Shown: positions 11,897 through 23,802 of the stretch, in pieces
Layout: each line of letters begins with the position of its first letter
Position numbering within the stretch: the first letter of the stretch is position 1
Origin: Silene conica
Lineage: Eukaryota; Streptophyta; Magnoliopsida; Caryophyllales; Caryophyllaceae
NCBI GenBank assembly: GCA_029255685.2
Contig: CM055318.2
Coordinates: 15,257,001 to 15,321,000, forward strand
Reading direction: 5' to 3'
DNA length: 64,000 bases
The notes under the pieces: model-generated
Database searches by the model: none
Told to the model about the DNA's origin: nothing
Seen by the model: the letters and a program-made list of their open reading frames with translations, nothing else
Position numbers and translations under genes: made by a program

Positions 11897-12844
11897 TGTA
11901 ACATCCCGTATTTTCGTAAAATCTAATTTAAGCGTTTTAAATTATTTTAAGTAATAAAATAATATTTTAATAATTTATTGTGAAAGGTTTTAATTTAATT
12001 AGTAAGATCCGTCTTAAGAACCTTAAGTCCTTAAGACGAATACAAACTTGGTAAACTTAAACTCGTATCTTAAATATCCGTTCAAATGTCTGACCCATTT
12101 AATTGACTCGGAAAGGACAGACCATAAAACCCCCATAAACCCTCTTTGTCGACACAATTGCATCTCCTTCAACATTTTTCCACTGTAAACATTTCTCTCC
12201 TAAAACCTCCATTGTCAAACGTTTCTTTTGAGCTTTTCTTCATCATCCGGAAATCAAATCGAGGTAACAATAACATTTTCGGAATCCTCATTCGATTTCC
12301 AAGCCATCTATCACTTTCTTTTTGTAAATCCTTAAACTCAAAAATGGGGCTGTTTTCCTTAAATTCCGTTTTTGAGTCCTAAAATCCGTTCCTATGTTTG
12401 TAGGTGTGGGCTTAGACGATCCAGAGGTCGATAGCTACTTGGTTGAGGAGGATCTTTAGCCGGAATCGCTTGAAAGGTGACGATAATGAGATAACTCGGC
12501 CTTTATGTGTATATTAGCACTTTTGTTGTGATTCTCCTTATTGTTTCTGATTTTGTTCAAAGGATTATGTTTATTGAACTTAGAAGCATGCCTAGGATTG
12601 TTCCTATGTGAGAAATCTATGTTTTGTGATGTTGTTACATGTTCATATGCTATTTTCAGTTTTTCACATTTTGCGACGGATACTCGATATAATCATTTGA
12701 GGATTGTTATGGGATTTGTATGCTGTTAGGATAGTAGTATTAGATGTTTATAATGTTGGGCAAATCATACTTGCAGTAATTTTCGAAGATTGTATGTCGA
12801 TTAATGAGATTTAGCAATTGCTGGAAATTGGCGAAAATCGTTAC

Positions 12845-13226
12845 AGGCTCTCTGAGCCGGTCGACCGACCGGCCGCCGGTCGACCGGCTGGGAGCGCATC
12901 TTGGTGTTTTTCGTATTTTTGAGGTTTGGCCTTAGGACTGCCAGCCGGCCGACCGGCTGCCTGCCGACCGGCTGGTAGTCTCTTGTATAGGGTTTTGTGT
13001 TTGTTTTTGCGAAAAACCTAAGTAGAAGGGGAGCCCAGCCGGCAGACCGGCCGCCTGCCAGCCGGCTGGTAGTGCATGTGGGATGGTTTGCAAGTTTACG
13101 AAGGCTTGGGTATTGGGTTCCCAGCCGGCCGACCGGCTGCCTGCCGACTGGCTGGGAGTCCTTGTGTTTTTGTTTTGAAAGTAAAGGGGAGGCTGAGGAG
13201 GTCACCAGCCGGCCGACCGGCTGGGG
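12845..13226. repeat. CpG-rich palindromic motif cluster in LTR
   Basis: Five GC-rich blocks near 12845, 12940, 13035, 13120 and 13204 are built from CCAGCCGGCCGACCGGCTG and its half GACCGGCTGG, spaced about 85-95 bp. Each pairs self-complementary halves (CAGCCGG/CCGGCTG), and surrounding DNA is ordinary AT-rich sequence. Frames reading QPVGR on minus and RPTG on plus come from the repeat, not from a gene. Function unknown. Confidence 0.85.
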
Positions 13227-13532
13227 ACCCCTGTAAGCTAATTTTCGAATTTGTAATTTAATCGTAACTTTCAAACGGTTAATCGGTTTTGCTTGAAACT
13301 TGTTTGTATACCCATGACATGTATTTGAGGTCCCCGGAGGATGGGCAACATTATATTGGGTTCGGGAATGGAGTAAGGATAGAGACCCCCCGGTCGGGTA
13401 ACTGAAAGGGAAACCGGCTCTCCCTCAACTTAGTTCCCGGGGTCAATTAAGTGTTGATTAGAGGATAAGAAAAGTAGAACTATAGATTAGTTCATAGGCT
13501 TTGGTTGATATTGTATTGATGCGTATTAAGTT

Positions 13533-14140
13533 ATGCCTTAAGCTGGCCTCTGAACTTAATACGTGAGGTGTTTGTCATATATGGGGATATGCCTTAAGCT
13601 GGCCTCTGAGCCCTATATGTGTATGTTTGTCGTGTCTGGGACATGCCTTAAGCTGGCCTCTAAGTTCAGACATGTGTGATAGTGATCGCGTTGGAACATG
13701 CCTTAAGTTGGCCTCTGAGTCTGACGAGTAGAGCAGCTGCACAACGGGGTAGCTAAGGAACTGACACCTTGCCGGAGTGCAGATGTTTGGTGCTAGAACA
13801 TGCCTTAAGCTGGCCTCTGAGTTTAGTACCTTGTGATGTGGTGAAGGGACATGCCTTAAGCTGGCCTCTGAGTCCTTTACTTTTGGATGCTAGTCTATGC
13901 CTTAAGTTGGCCGCTGAGTCTAGTGTCTTGCTGATTGGCAGGTCCATGCCTTAAGTTGGCCTCTGAGTCCTTGCTTGCTGAATGTTTTGGTGTTTAGGTT
14001 ATGTCTTAAGTTGACCGCTGAACCTTTACACTTGCTGAATGTTTTAGTGTTTAGGTTATGTCTTAAGTTGACCGCTGAACCTTTACACCTGCTGAACGTT
14101 TTGGTATTAGGTTATGTCTTAAGTTGACCGCTGAACCTTT
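13533..14140. repeat. Eleven-copy interspersed CCTTAAG array in LTR
   Basis: A 23-bp word, ATGCCTTAAGCTGGCCTCTG plus AG, recurs near 13533, 13588, 13643, 13697, 13799, 13851, 13896 and 13946. A variant with GTCTTAAGTTGACCGCTGAA recurs near 14001, 14058 and 14115. Copies are 46-102 bp apart, and intervening DNA differs except in the last three units, which are true tandem repeats of about 57 bp. The truncated second LTR has one variant unit fewer. Confidence 0.9.
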
Positions 14141-14872
14141 TACTTGCTGATTTTATCTGCTTGCCTTGAGTTGGTACGTGTCAGATATAGATATTGATAA
14201 TGATGAGTAAATGTACATTTGTTGAGTTATGGTTTGATCATCCAAGGCATTGGGTGACTCTTAGTTCGGTTTCATAAATAGTTGGATTGAAAGACCCCCC
14301 GACTGGGTAACCAGTAGGGAAACCGGCTCTCCTTCCTAACGGTTTATGAAGTTGGTTGAGAGCCGTGCACTAGAGTTGGCATGTTGTTATGAGATCAATT
14401 GATGAGATGTTTATGCTTCACATGTTGATATATGTTGGAGTATTCTGTATTGTTTTATGTGTTACATGTTGTCACAAAAGGTGGCTAGGAGAACTCTAGT
14501 CACTCCCCACTGATTGTGGCGTACATGTTTTCATGTATGTAGGTACATGCAAGTTGGAGCAGGGTTACGAGAGGGCTAGTGAGTGATGATCCTGTTGTCA
14601 TCATATGACTTACCTTTATATCGCCTAGCTAGACTCTTAGACTTTTGATACATTTGTTTTGGTGCCTGTAGGGATGTTTCGTCCCAGGCTGATGTATATA
14701 TTTCATTTCAGTACTTAGAACTGTTACTTATCTATTTTTGGTTTTATTCCAGTTTCAGTTTCCGTTCAGTTTAGGACTTCTCGCATGTTGTTTAGTTGTT
14801 AAAAAGTTTTAATTCCGCTGCATTTTAGTACTTTTGTATGTTTAAATTTCCGCTTTCGCGAGGGGTTTTACA

Positions 14873-15237
14873 CCATTTCTATTTATGAATTGCTTAATCC
14901 CATTTCTACTTCTCCTAATAGTGGCATGATTTTGAAAAAAATTGGTATTACTATCTCCAAAGTTAGCTTTATTTATACAAGATTTTTGTTGCCAATAAAA
15001 GCGCTTATAATCAAGCAAGGCATCACGTTTTTTCAGCCATTTTAACATTTATAACTGAGCGATTTTTTAGGAGACCTACCAACAAACAAAAGATCCCAAC
15101 TTGCCTTACGTAGTAAGGAATTCATTTTTTACATTCTCACTTGGATGGGATATTTGGATGTCTGCTAGTTGCTTAGTTGCTTTCAACTCAGGATTTAAAC
15201 CCAATTTCAGTTACATTATCTTAACTAAATACTATGA
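14873..15237 (-). pseudogene. LINE fragment between two LTR copies
   Basis: The minus strand from about 15048 to 14873 encodes INKANFGDSNTNFFQ and ATIRRSRNGIKQF. These match the linker between endonuclease and reverse transcriptase of plant L1-type LINEs (GD.NT.FF....RR..N.I). The fragment has neither LINE end and abuts the LTR terminus. The remaining 15060-15237 is unrecognised. No retroviral-type internal region is present here. Confidence 0.65.
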
Positions 15238-16189
15238 CTCTGAGTCCTTTACTTTTGGATGCTAGTCTATGCCTTAAGTTGGCCGCTGAGTCTAGTGTCT
15301 TGCTGATTGGCAGGTCCATGCCTTAAGTTGGCCTCTGAGTCCTTGCTTGCTGAATGTTTTGGTGTTTAGGTTATGTCTTAAGTTGACCGCTGAACCTTTA
15401 CACTTGCTGAATGTTTTGGTATTATATTAGGTTATGTCTTAAGTTGACCGCTGAACCTTTTACTTGCTGAATTTATCTGCTTGCCTTGAGTTGGTACGTG
15501 TCAGATATAGATATTGGTAATGATGAGTAATTGAATGTTTGTTTGAGTTGTGGTTCGGTCATCCAAGGCATTGGATGACTCTTAGTTCGGTTTCATAAAT
15601 AGTTGGATTGAAAGACCCCCCGACTGGGTAACTAGTAGGGAAACCGGCTCTCCTTCCTAACGGTTTATGAAGTTGGTTGAGAGCCGTGCACTAGAGTTTG
15701 CATGATAGTATGAGATCAGTTGATGAGATGTTTATGCTTCACATGTTGATATATGTTGGAGTATTCTGTATTGTTTTATGTGTTACGTGTTGTCACAAAA
15801 GGTGGCTAGGAGAACTCTAGTCACTCCACACTGATTGTGGCGTACATGTTTTCATGTATGCAGGTACATGCAGGTTGGAGATGGGTTCACGAGAGGGCTA
15901 GCGAGTGATGATCCTGTTGTCATCATATGACTTACCTTTATATCGCCTAGCTAGACTCTTAGACTTTTGATACATTTGTTTTGGTGCCTGTAGGGATGTT
16001 CCATCCCAGGCTGATGTACATATTTGTTTTTGATACTTAGAGCTGTTACTTATCTATTTTGGTTTTGTTTCAGTTTCCGTTTCAGTTTAAGACTTCTCGC
16101 ATGTTGTTTATCTTTTTAAAAGTTTTAATTCCGCTGCATTTTTAGTACTTTTGTATGTTTATATTTCCGCTTTCGCGAGGGGTTTTACA
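15238..16189. mobile_element. Truncated second copy of the 11.9-kb LTR
   Basis: From CTCTGAGTCC to the terminal GAGGGGTTTTACA this 952-bp stretch repeats 13866-14872 with scattered substitutions and one missing 57-bp unit. TCACA at 16190-16194 duplicates the five bases before the first LTR. The two LTR copies and the LINE filler therefore sit within one original insertion site. Confidence 0.85.
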
Positions 16190-16587
16190 TCACATATGCT
16201 AAAAAACATTACAAATATTGAATATTTTCTTCCATTACATTAATAGTTATATTACATTCATCAAATTGTTTTCTTTCACCTTAAATTTCCGGACCCTTCT
16301 TACACGTGACCCAAAAAATAGTTTCATTAAATCGATCATGTCTAAAAACATGTCGTGATTAATAATAGTTAAGAAAACTATTATATGATAATTATTAAAA
16401 AATATGGTTGGATATTAAATGTTTTGCAAAAATCTGGTATTTATGTGGAAAGTAAAAGTATAAGTTGATAAAAAGTACAGATTACTACTTTTACAGTTTA
16501 GCAAAAATTCAAGAAATTAAGATGGCGAAAAGATATAGACAAATGGAAAATAGTGTGGACGGAGTAACTTTTACAAATTAGAGAGGG

Positions 16588-16800
16588 TGACACCGAAGAT
16601 GTCTTAGTCTAGTGGTTATTGTTGACAATAGGTCTCAGGATCGAATCCCCCTCCCTATTGTGTGCGACTAAGTGCGGAGCAGAGTAGGGGTAGACGGGTA
16701 GTGGATGAGTGAGTAGTTTTTGTTTACGTATTTATTGTGTACATAATCTGTATTTTATACGGTCGATCGATATGAGCGCGACACGTCACCTTTTTACTCT
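16588..16800 (+). mobile_element. tRNA-derived SINE
   Basis: A consensus A box TAGTCTAGTGG (16605-16615) and B box GATCGAATC (16639-16647) lie near the 5' end. About 150 bp of tRNA-unrelated body follows, ending around CACCTTTTTACTC. The copy at 28.8 kb is nearly identical over about 205 bp, so the pair defines a family. No clean target duplication was found. Confidence 0.75.
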
Positions 16801-17580
16801 AAAATAGCGGTTACCGGCTGTTGCTTTAATATATTAAATGATGTCTACTCTTTGATGGATATTTATCATTATTTTTTTCCTATTTTGCCGCTCTTCTAAG
16901 TTCTAACAGAAAAAGGACCAAATTTTCTCCTCTTTCCTGTCAAAAGTAATCGGGCATATCAAATCTAAACTAAATTGCATCAATATGAATTTAATTTTAA
17001 TATTATCCAAGAAATGATTCAAGCTTAATTAATTATGCAACAATTATGTCAAATTTGGGTACAGAATTATTTAAGCAAATTAGAGATATTTGTAAGGGTG
17101 GTAAAAGTGATTAGGGAGGGGTGAAGGTCAACATGAAATAGGCGGACGTGACGGGAGACGACGACGAGGGTTGGTTGTCGACGATGCAAATAGGCGAGGA
17201 AGGGGCAACATGGTGGTTATGGACAGTGAAAGTTAGTTTGATATAGGTGTTAGGAGAATGTGTAGGTGAGTTTGGGTGGGCGATAGGTATAAAGGGTGGG
17301 CATGGTCGATGGTGTGCAGAGGAGGGAAGGGTGGGACATAGGAGAGCGGTGGTTGTTGGATGGTAGGTGGTGGTTAATTGAAGTGTTGAAATTGAAAGAG
17401 TAATGGAATAGATAGTAAAATCTTATATTTAAAAGCAACAATCACAGTGCTTATGTGTCGCACTGTGGTTGAAAGTACAATATTTTTTTTATTTTTTTCA
17501 AGTATGCCCCACATTGTTACCCACCTTCTCCTCTTTGTTTTTTGTGCTTTAATTGAGAAAATTCACCTTTTATACTCTAA
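16801..17580. other. Gene-free interval
   Basis: AT-rich, then a GT/GG-rich patch at 17085-17350. No supported gene. A short inverted pair, CACAGTGC.../...GCACTGTG, lies near 17426-17455. The DNA abuts a Helitron-type terminus at 17581. Confidence 0.4.
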
Positions 17581-18129
17581 CTAGTTTTGGAGCCCGTGGA
17601 AATCACGGGAGCGGTAATAAATTATTATTGTAAGTGCTAATTTGTGAATAATTTATATGAAGTATTTTTTTCCTAAATGGGTTCGGCAGAAGGAGTGGTA
17701 TTTTAAAACAAAAGTTATTACACTCCAATTTTCAATTCGGTATCGATAGGCCAAGCAAAATGAGAGTATGTTGGTTGTTTTGAAGCGAATACATAGTCCT
17801 GAACTTCGTTTAATTGTGGTTTTATGGACAATCTTGACGCCATATATAGAAGTATAGAACATGAAATTGCACTCCATTGTCGTCTCCTATTTTTAACGGG
17901 TTTAGAAATGTGAATACAAGTTATTACTGATAAAAAATATTAAAATAAGTTACCCTTCCATATATGAATAAATTTCATTGAAATTTATTTTATATCCAAT
18001 ATGCAGATAAAAACCACATCATTTCGAAATATATAGCGTGACTACCTCATTCATTATCATTTTTCACAGCAAAAATATAACCTGCTATTACATCACTTAT
18101 TGTAAGTACACGTACAAGTATTAAATTTA

Positions 18130-18235
18130 AATAAATACTCACATCAAACTTCTAAAACTCTTATAATATGGATAAATAATATGGATAAATAAATACTCAC
18201 ATCAAACTTCTAAAACTCTTATATTATGCTAATCT
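18130..18235. repeat. Tandem duplication, 57-bp unit
   Basis: TAAATACTCACATCAAACTT and following bases occur twice, starting near 18132 and 18189, almost identical over about 45 bp. It lies in the candidate Helitron. Confidence 0.8.
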
Positions 18236-19461
18236 CATAAAAATATTTCTGATCACATTTGGGTATGCAAAAGAATTATGCGAAGTTCAAAGCACAACCA
18301 TGTTAAGATTGCATTAACATATAAGTACATATCTCCTACAATAACATCATTAATTAATAAGTTATCAAATTAATTAATTGACAATTTTTGTTAAAACTAT
18401 TAAATTTTAAATACATGAATTAAAAGTAATGAAAAAAGGAGGCGCAAAATATCAATAAAATACTCTAAATTTTAATGAGAATGAAAAAAAACTGTCTTTT
18501 TGTAAGGATGGGTAATGTGGGTTGGACAATCATGATTGACATCAAATACGACAATATTAATTGTTATTTGGTTAAGATTTTACAGAAAGAAAATCATTGA
18601 CTCTTAATTTTCTCGTTTGAGTTGCTAAATTATTCTTCAATTGCCTATTTAATTAATGATTTTTTTATTTATTACCTCTTTATTATTCGAAAATTGTTAT
18701 GGTCAACTTAAATATTTTGGAATATGAATGGTTTTCTTCACCAACAAAATTTACAACTTGCTTGTTTATTGTTTGAACGGATATATTGTTGTTATTGTCG
18801 CTTAGGGCATGTTAAACCGGGCCTATTTTTATCTTGGAAAGAAACGATTGTAATTATTTTCCCTCTTTGAGTGACAAACCTTTTTATAAGGGGCACACTA
18901 AGCTATTTGACAACTTTACAAATATGAGCATTATGAGATAGAATAAATCTTTTATATAATGATATAGAGATGCACAAAAGTTTAATAAACAAAGTGTAGT
19001 TTGCTCTGCTGACTTTAGTTTTCACTCCCTTTGCCTTGCTATTTAAAGGCTTGAAAACATTGACATTCGAACAATGGATTGAAAATTAAGAATTGGTTTC
19101 TAACTAATTACTAATCATACAAAATTTTTATTATGCATATTATAACATCTGTGTGCAACATCATACTCTAACACTTTGATTGAACAATTTGATTTGTGAC
19201 CTATTTGACAAAATAAAAATAGAACATAATTGTCATAAAGGTGACTAAAGTGTAGAAAAGAGTGAAAGTCAATCATGTAACATGTCAAAAACTTATTAAT
19301 TTTTTTTGCTACCATTCGATATTGCAAATACAATATTGTAGAAAAAAGAAAAGATTGTAAATATAAATGAGTCATTCAACCCAAGAACAAAATGTGTAAA
19401 GAAGATCTCTTGCCATTAATTTCAATCTCGTCAAATGTTATTGATACGGGAGTATGTCATC

Positions 19462-19900
19462 CTCCTGTAATATTAATAAAAAACACAAAAATAATAACTA
19501 ATAAGATTCTAATTAATTCAAAACATAATAAAAATAAAAAGTAAAACAATTGATTTAGCCCTCACATATACTTTACCTACCAAGTTTTTGAATAAAGTTG
19601 AAAAATCATTATTCTACAATATTAATATAAACACAAAAAATAACTAATAAGATTATAATTAATTCAAAACATAATAAAAATAAAAAACAAAATAATTAAT
19701 TTAGTTCTTTGGTGCGTACCTTACATACCAATATTTTTTAATAAAGTTGAAAATTCATTGTCGTGCAATATTAATATAAACACAATAACAACTAATAAAA
19801 TTCTAATGTATTCAAAACCTAACAAAATTAAAAGTGAAACAATTACTTGGCTTTTCGTGTATACTGTAGGTACTAATGTTTTGAATAAAGTTGAAAATTA
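19462..19900. repeat. Three tandem units of about 145 bp
   Basis: Units starting near 19462, 19608 and 19751 share AATATTAATATAAACACA, a TAATTCAAAACATAATAAAA segment and a final AATAAAGTTGAAAA. They diverge by substitutions and small indels and carry no coding signal. They lie in the candidate Helitron. Confidence 0.8.
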
Positions 19901-20850
19901 GGGTGATTATAATAGTTATATATATGAAAAATTCTGTAATTAATTTTCTTAGTATTTTATAAATATAAGAAATATAAAAAGATATGGCAAAATAAATACG
20001 GATTATACATAGTAATGGTGAAAGGAAAGTAAAAGGTCATTTAATTAAATGAAAGAAATAATGACTAAATAAATAAAAGTAAATACATAACAAAAATTAT
20101 GAGGGAAGATCAGTGGTTTACAAATATTTTGTCTTTCTATATGGGTGTTTACAACTTTAAATTTTTCTTTTTTAACTAATATTTTTTTTCTTATGTCATA
20201 TTAGTTCGCCATATTATATCAAATTTTGTCATGTCACATTATTTTAGGTACCCTTTCGATCGATTCTTTATTAAAGACTAATCTAACTGTATCAATTCTT
20301 CATCCCCTTTATTAACAATGTAAATACTAATTGGATTAGTTGCACATTTAATGGAAAATAGCATGAATTTATATAAGAAAATGATTGACGTTTTAGATCC
20401 TCGACGGATGGTTATCTTTGATTTAAGTTAGGACATAAACTTTGTATTAATATCCCTCCCTTAATTAATTCAGTAGGTCTCCTGAGAGACCGCCTCTCAA
20501 TAAGTTTATTGAGAGACTATTGTACGAATTTAAGAAAAAATGATACTAAACCTAATATAATAGGTACAAATCATGATTAAAGATAAAATGAGTACATTTA
20601 TTATGTAAATATGTACGAAATTATTATGGTACGATCAATGACAAAAGGGTTACGAAATACAAATAAAAGAGTATAAAAGAATGGTCTTTCAATAATTTAT
20701 TGAAAAACCGTCTCTCTCAAGTTGTAGTGGTAATTTATACATTATAACACATTTGTCCTCTTAATTATACAAGAATTATTCTAATAATCTAGCGCTGCCA
20801 CGTGTCACAATATTATGCTCAATCTAGCCTTTTTATTTTATTATATAGAA

Positions 20851-21415
20851 GAATCCACAATCAAGTTGAAAGCCGAATATGCGACTGTCATTAATTACAA
20901 TATATATGATACAAAAATTGAAACTATAATAAAAATATGTCGTTAAAATAATAAAAATCAACTAGATGAAAAAGATATGAAAATTTTTCAATGAAAAAAA
21001 AATCATGTATTACTCCCTATGACACATCAAAATAGTATAAAAGGCGACATTAATAAAAAAATATTCACGGATTAGAAAAAATTGGAACTCGAAAAAATAG
21101 AAAACAACTTAAAGTAATCGATCAACAATCAAATATGTAAAAAAAAATGCATGCAAATTAATATTTAGTCTTGATGACTAGAGTCGAAAATAATACATAC
21201 TATTAAAAGCACCATGACTAGAGTCTAAAATAATACATACAATTAACTCTTTGTCAAGTTTGCCGGACTATACTATTAAAAGCACCGTAGCACATGAGAT
21301 AGCTCGTTTAGGCTCGTCGAAAACCGAGATGTGTGTGTGGAGCTCGTCTAACCTCCCACGTTACATTACTGAACTTGTTTCTCGGTATGATTTGAATGGA
21401 ATGGATTAATCCCTC
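20851..21415. other. Gene-free interval with a short duplication
   Basis: AT-rich DNA without a supported gene. ATGACTAGAGTC-AAAATAATACATAC occurs twice (about 21174 and 21216), and TACTATTAAAAGCACC also recurs. CCCTC at 21411-21415 directly precedes the gypsy 3' LTR and would be its target duplication, but the partner end is missing. Confidence 0.5.
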
Positions 21416-23626
21416 TGTAACACCCCCATTTATTTAAGGGCCTTTACTAGGACTCCTCAGATAAATAAAGGTGTTACCATCCCGGTTTCCCGAGGCAGTA
21501 GATACAAAGGAAGATAAACAGTACTTTAAATAGAAAAATTAACTCAAGTCATGTTCTTACAACCGTAACAAAAGGTCTTAACAACATAAATAAAATACAA
21601 CTCGTACTAAACTGACTAAGGTGATCTAGACATCTAATCTGGTCCGGATCCAAGCTCTTTCTCCCATAGCTCCCCCCTTAGTCTCAGCCACCTGTCAATC
21701 TGCTCCCCAATAATTGGTTCATCACAGGTGATCACGAATACACAGGGTCAACCACGAGGTTGAGTAGAGAAAACTGTAAAATAAACCACATTACTATAAA
21801 TAGAAGGTTGAACTTCTCCATTCCGAATCACAGACCCTTTTTCTCCGCACCAAACACAGACCCTTTATCTCCGCACCAAACACAGACCCTTTATCTCCGC
21901 ACCAAACACAGACCCTTTATCTTCGCACCATATCATATCACAGAATTATATATCACAATATACCAATCATATAACATTATAGATGAACATGATTAATATC
22001 AACCAATAAACAGATTACACATCTCATATACGTAGTATTCCCCTACCTCGTAGTTGCAGAAGAAAATGGCAAAATGCACAACCGTTCTCAAAAGTGCTCC
22101 ACACGAAAACTTCCACCTAAAAGTATATTACTTAATTAATAAACTTCCTACTCCCGTAATACGTATACACATTCCCATTTATAGTAACTTTCTATATATA
22201 GCAGCTTCCAAAAATAGCAACCTTGGTTTGAAATTCAAATTATTTAAAAAGTGCATAAACACCATATCTTACATTAAATGCCCAAAATCATTTCCTTAAT
22301 ATCACAATATCTTTACTTAACAACATAATATACCATAATTAAATAATAATAATAATAACAATAATACTAATAATAAAAATAATAATAATAAAGTTAATAA
22401 TAATAAAGAATAAACTTTGAAAACACGAAACAGCCGCCCCCAAACACCCGACTCGCGACTACACCTACACTCCTAACACCACCAAAACCCTCCACGGCCA
22501 CCAACAACCACCAACCCTTGTACCCAGAACCACCACCTGCCACCACAACCGCCATCTAACCCTTCGACCACCCTTGACACAACGAACCAGGGCCAACACC
22601 AGGCCTGGTTCACCGCGCCAGTAGCAGACCAGGCCTGAAAACACCCCTGTCGACACCCCTTACAGCCACCAGAACGACTCCCCCATGACACCACAGCCAC
22701 TCCCCGACACCAGACGCCTTGACCTGGTGGTACCACCGCACCGACCTCCCCCGAGTCAGCGGTGGTGCCACCCCCAACAACCTGACCAACACCAAAACGC
22801 AGGAAAAACAAAACAGACTATGAAACGAAACACCACTAAACGACACTGTAACCACCATACGAACCACCCTGGTAACCACCCCACACACCATCTGACCACC
22901 GTCTATCCTTTCACCCTCGTCATCACCCACGACGAGTTGTAAAAAGACGTCATCACCAACCAGAACACTAACAAACCAGACTTGTTAAACTCCACATAAC
23001 CAACAACCCTCGACAGCCCCTGAAGACCACCTATACTGGTGATGTACGGTGGTTGACAAGGACGTGACCACGGCCCAGACGCCACCCCAGACATCATAGA
23101 CTATATACCCATAGCAACCAGATTCTAACAAAGACAACACAAGGTTAGAACTTACTCATAAAACGTAACAGACACAGGAGAATAAGAAGGACCGTGCTGT
23201 GCTCACCTGTTTCTGGCCCAGATCGACGCACACTGACCACCCTATGACCACCGTGACCACCACCCTTGTATAGTACGCTATGTCGGCTGTCAGTCTATGA
23301 GGTGTTTGTATGATAGATAGGATAGATTAGGTCAGAGTGTGGTCTTAAATATGACGGCTTGAGACTGTTTTGTAAATAGGGTTAGTAATCTAAATAAAAC
23401 GTGGGCTGTTCTCTTGGCTTTTGCACGCATAACGAGGCCCATGGCCGTGCTGCCATGGGTCCTGGGTTCGAACCCCAACAACTACACATTACTAATATTA
23501 TGTTAAGGTGGCTAAGTTCCCCTTTCGAGTCCCATCTAAGACCACAACAACTCGTATAAAACGAGTACGAGTAAGCTTATAAAATAAACGATATAAATAA
23601 AAGAAATCAAAAAGCGAGGTATTACA
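21416..23626 (-). mobile_element. 3' LTR of Tekay-like Ty3/gypsy element
   Basis: A 2,211-bp segment reads TGTAACACCCCC at the left and GAGGTATTACA at the right on the plus strand, so the minus-strand LTR starts TGTAATACCTC and ends GGGGGTGTTACA. A purine-rich tract follows at once on the pol side, making this the 3' LTR. Inside are a 26-bp tandem repeat (21.83 kb), an AAT-rich microsatellite (about 22335-22415) and a CCA-rich block (22430-23300) whose long Gly/Val/Trp frames on the minus strand are compositional artefacts. No 5' LTR was found in the window. Confidence 0.88.
21829..21932. repeat. Four tandem 26-bp units in LTR
   Basis: CACAGACCCTTTATCTCCGC plus ACCAAA repeats four times with single-base changes (21829, 21855, 21881, 21907). 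The 26-bp length is not a multiple of three. Confidence 0.92.
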
Positions 23627-23642
23627 GTCTTTCCCCCTTAAA
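23627..23642 (-). promoter_or_regulatory. Polypurine tract of gypsy element
   Basis: On the minus strand TTTTAAGGGGGAAAGAC ends directly at the 3' LTR. A purine-rich tract here is the plus-strand DNA priming site of LTR retrotransposons and fixes the element's orientation. Confidence 0.8.
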
Positions 23643-23802
23643 AGAACTTCGTCCCGAAGTTCTAACATACTTAAGTGACAAACAACAGAATGTCACAAAC
23701 TCGAAACACAAATATCACAACACAATTTGCATAAACTTATTTAAATCACAGAATGTCACATTCCACCCCCCTTAAAGAAAAGTTACGTCCGCGTAACTTA
23801 CC

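Larger units (their letters stand above)
11897..14872. mobile_element. Large Ty3/gypsy-type LTR (first copy)
   Basis: A 2,976-bp segment begins TGTAACATCCCG and ends GCGAGGGGTTTTACA, the TG...CA style of chromovirus LTRs. TCACA precedes it at 11892-11896, and the same TCACA follows the second LTR copy at 16190-16194. No gag-pol, primer-binding site or polypurine tract lies beside it, so it behaves as a solo-like LTR. The interior holds a CpG-rich palindrome cluster (12.8-13.2 kb), a short-repeat array (13.5-14.1 kb) and two copies of a block starting GACCCCCCG and ending GAAACCGGCTCTCC (13385, 14290). Orientation is uncertain. Confidence 0.8.
17581..20850 (-). mobile_element. Candidate non-autonomous Helitron
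   Basis: On the minus strand the proposed 3' end has a CCCGTG/CACGGG hairpin (17593-17609), a short spacer, terminal CTAG and host T. About 3.27 kb upstream on the same strand, TTCTATATAATAAAATAAAA (20850-20831) followed by GACACGTGGCAG resembles plant Helitron 5' ends. No Rep/helicase frame is present; the longest open frame is under 90 codons. Internal tandem repeats at 18.1 and 19.5-19.9 kb suit the class. The base before the 5' end is T rather than the expected A, so that border is tentative. Confidence 0.5.

Noticed and set aside
12801-13274. 157-codon minus frame rich in QPVGR
   Set aside because: The frame is produced by the GC-rich palindromic repeat inside an LTR; other frames are open for the same reason and no domain is present.
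13533-14140. CRISPR-like repeat/spacer pattern
   Set aside because: Short repeats with differing spacers look superficially CRISPR-like, but spacing is irregular (46-102 bp), repeats degrade into tandem variants, and the array lies in a plant LTR without cas genes.
22465-22942. Overlapping Gly/Val/Trp-rich minus frames
   Set aside because: They lie in a CCA-rich block of the gypsy 3' LTR; several frames are open together because stop codons are rare in that composition.
23430-23480. tRNA-like B box GGTTCGAACCCC in the gypsy LTR
   Set aside because: A B-box-like word is present but no proper A box or cloverleaf; it is probably a chance match or an old SINE trace.
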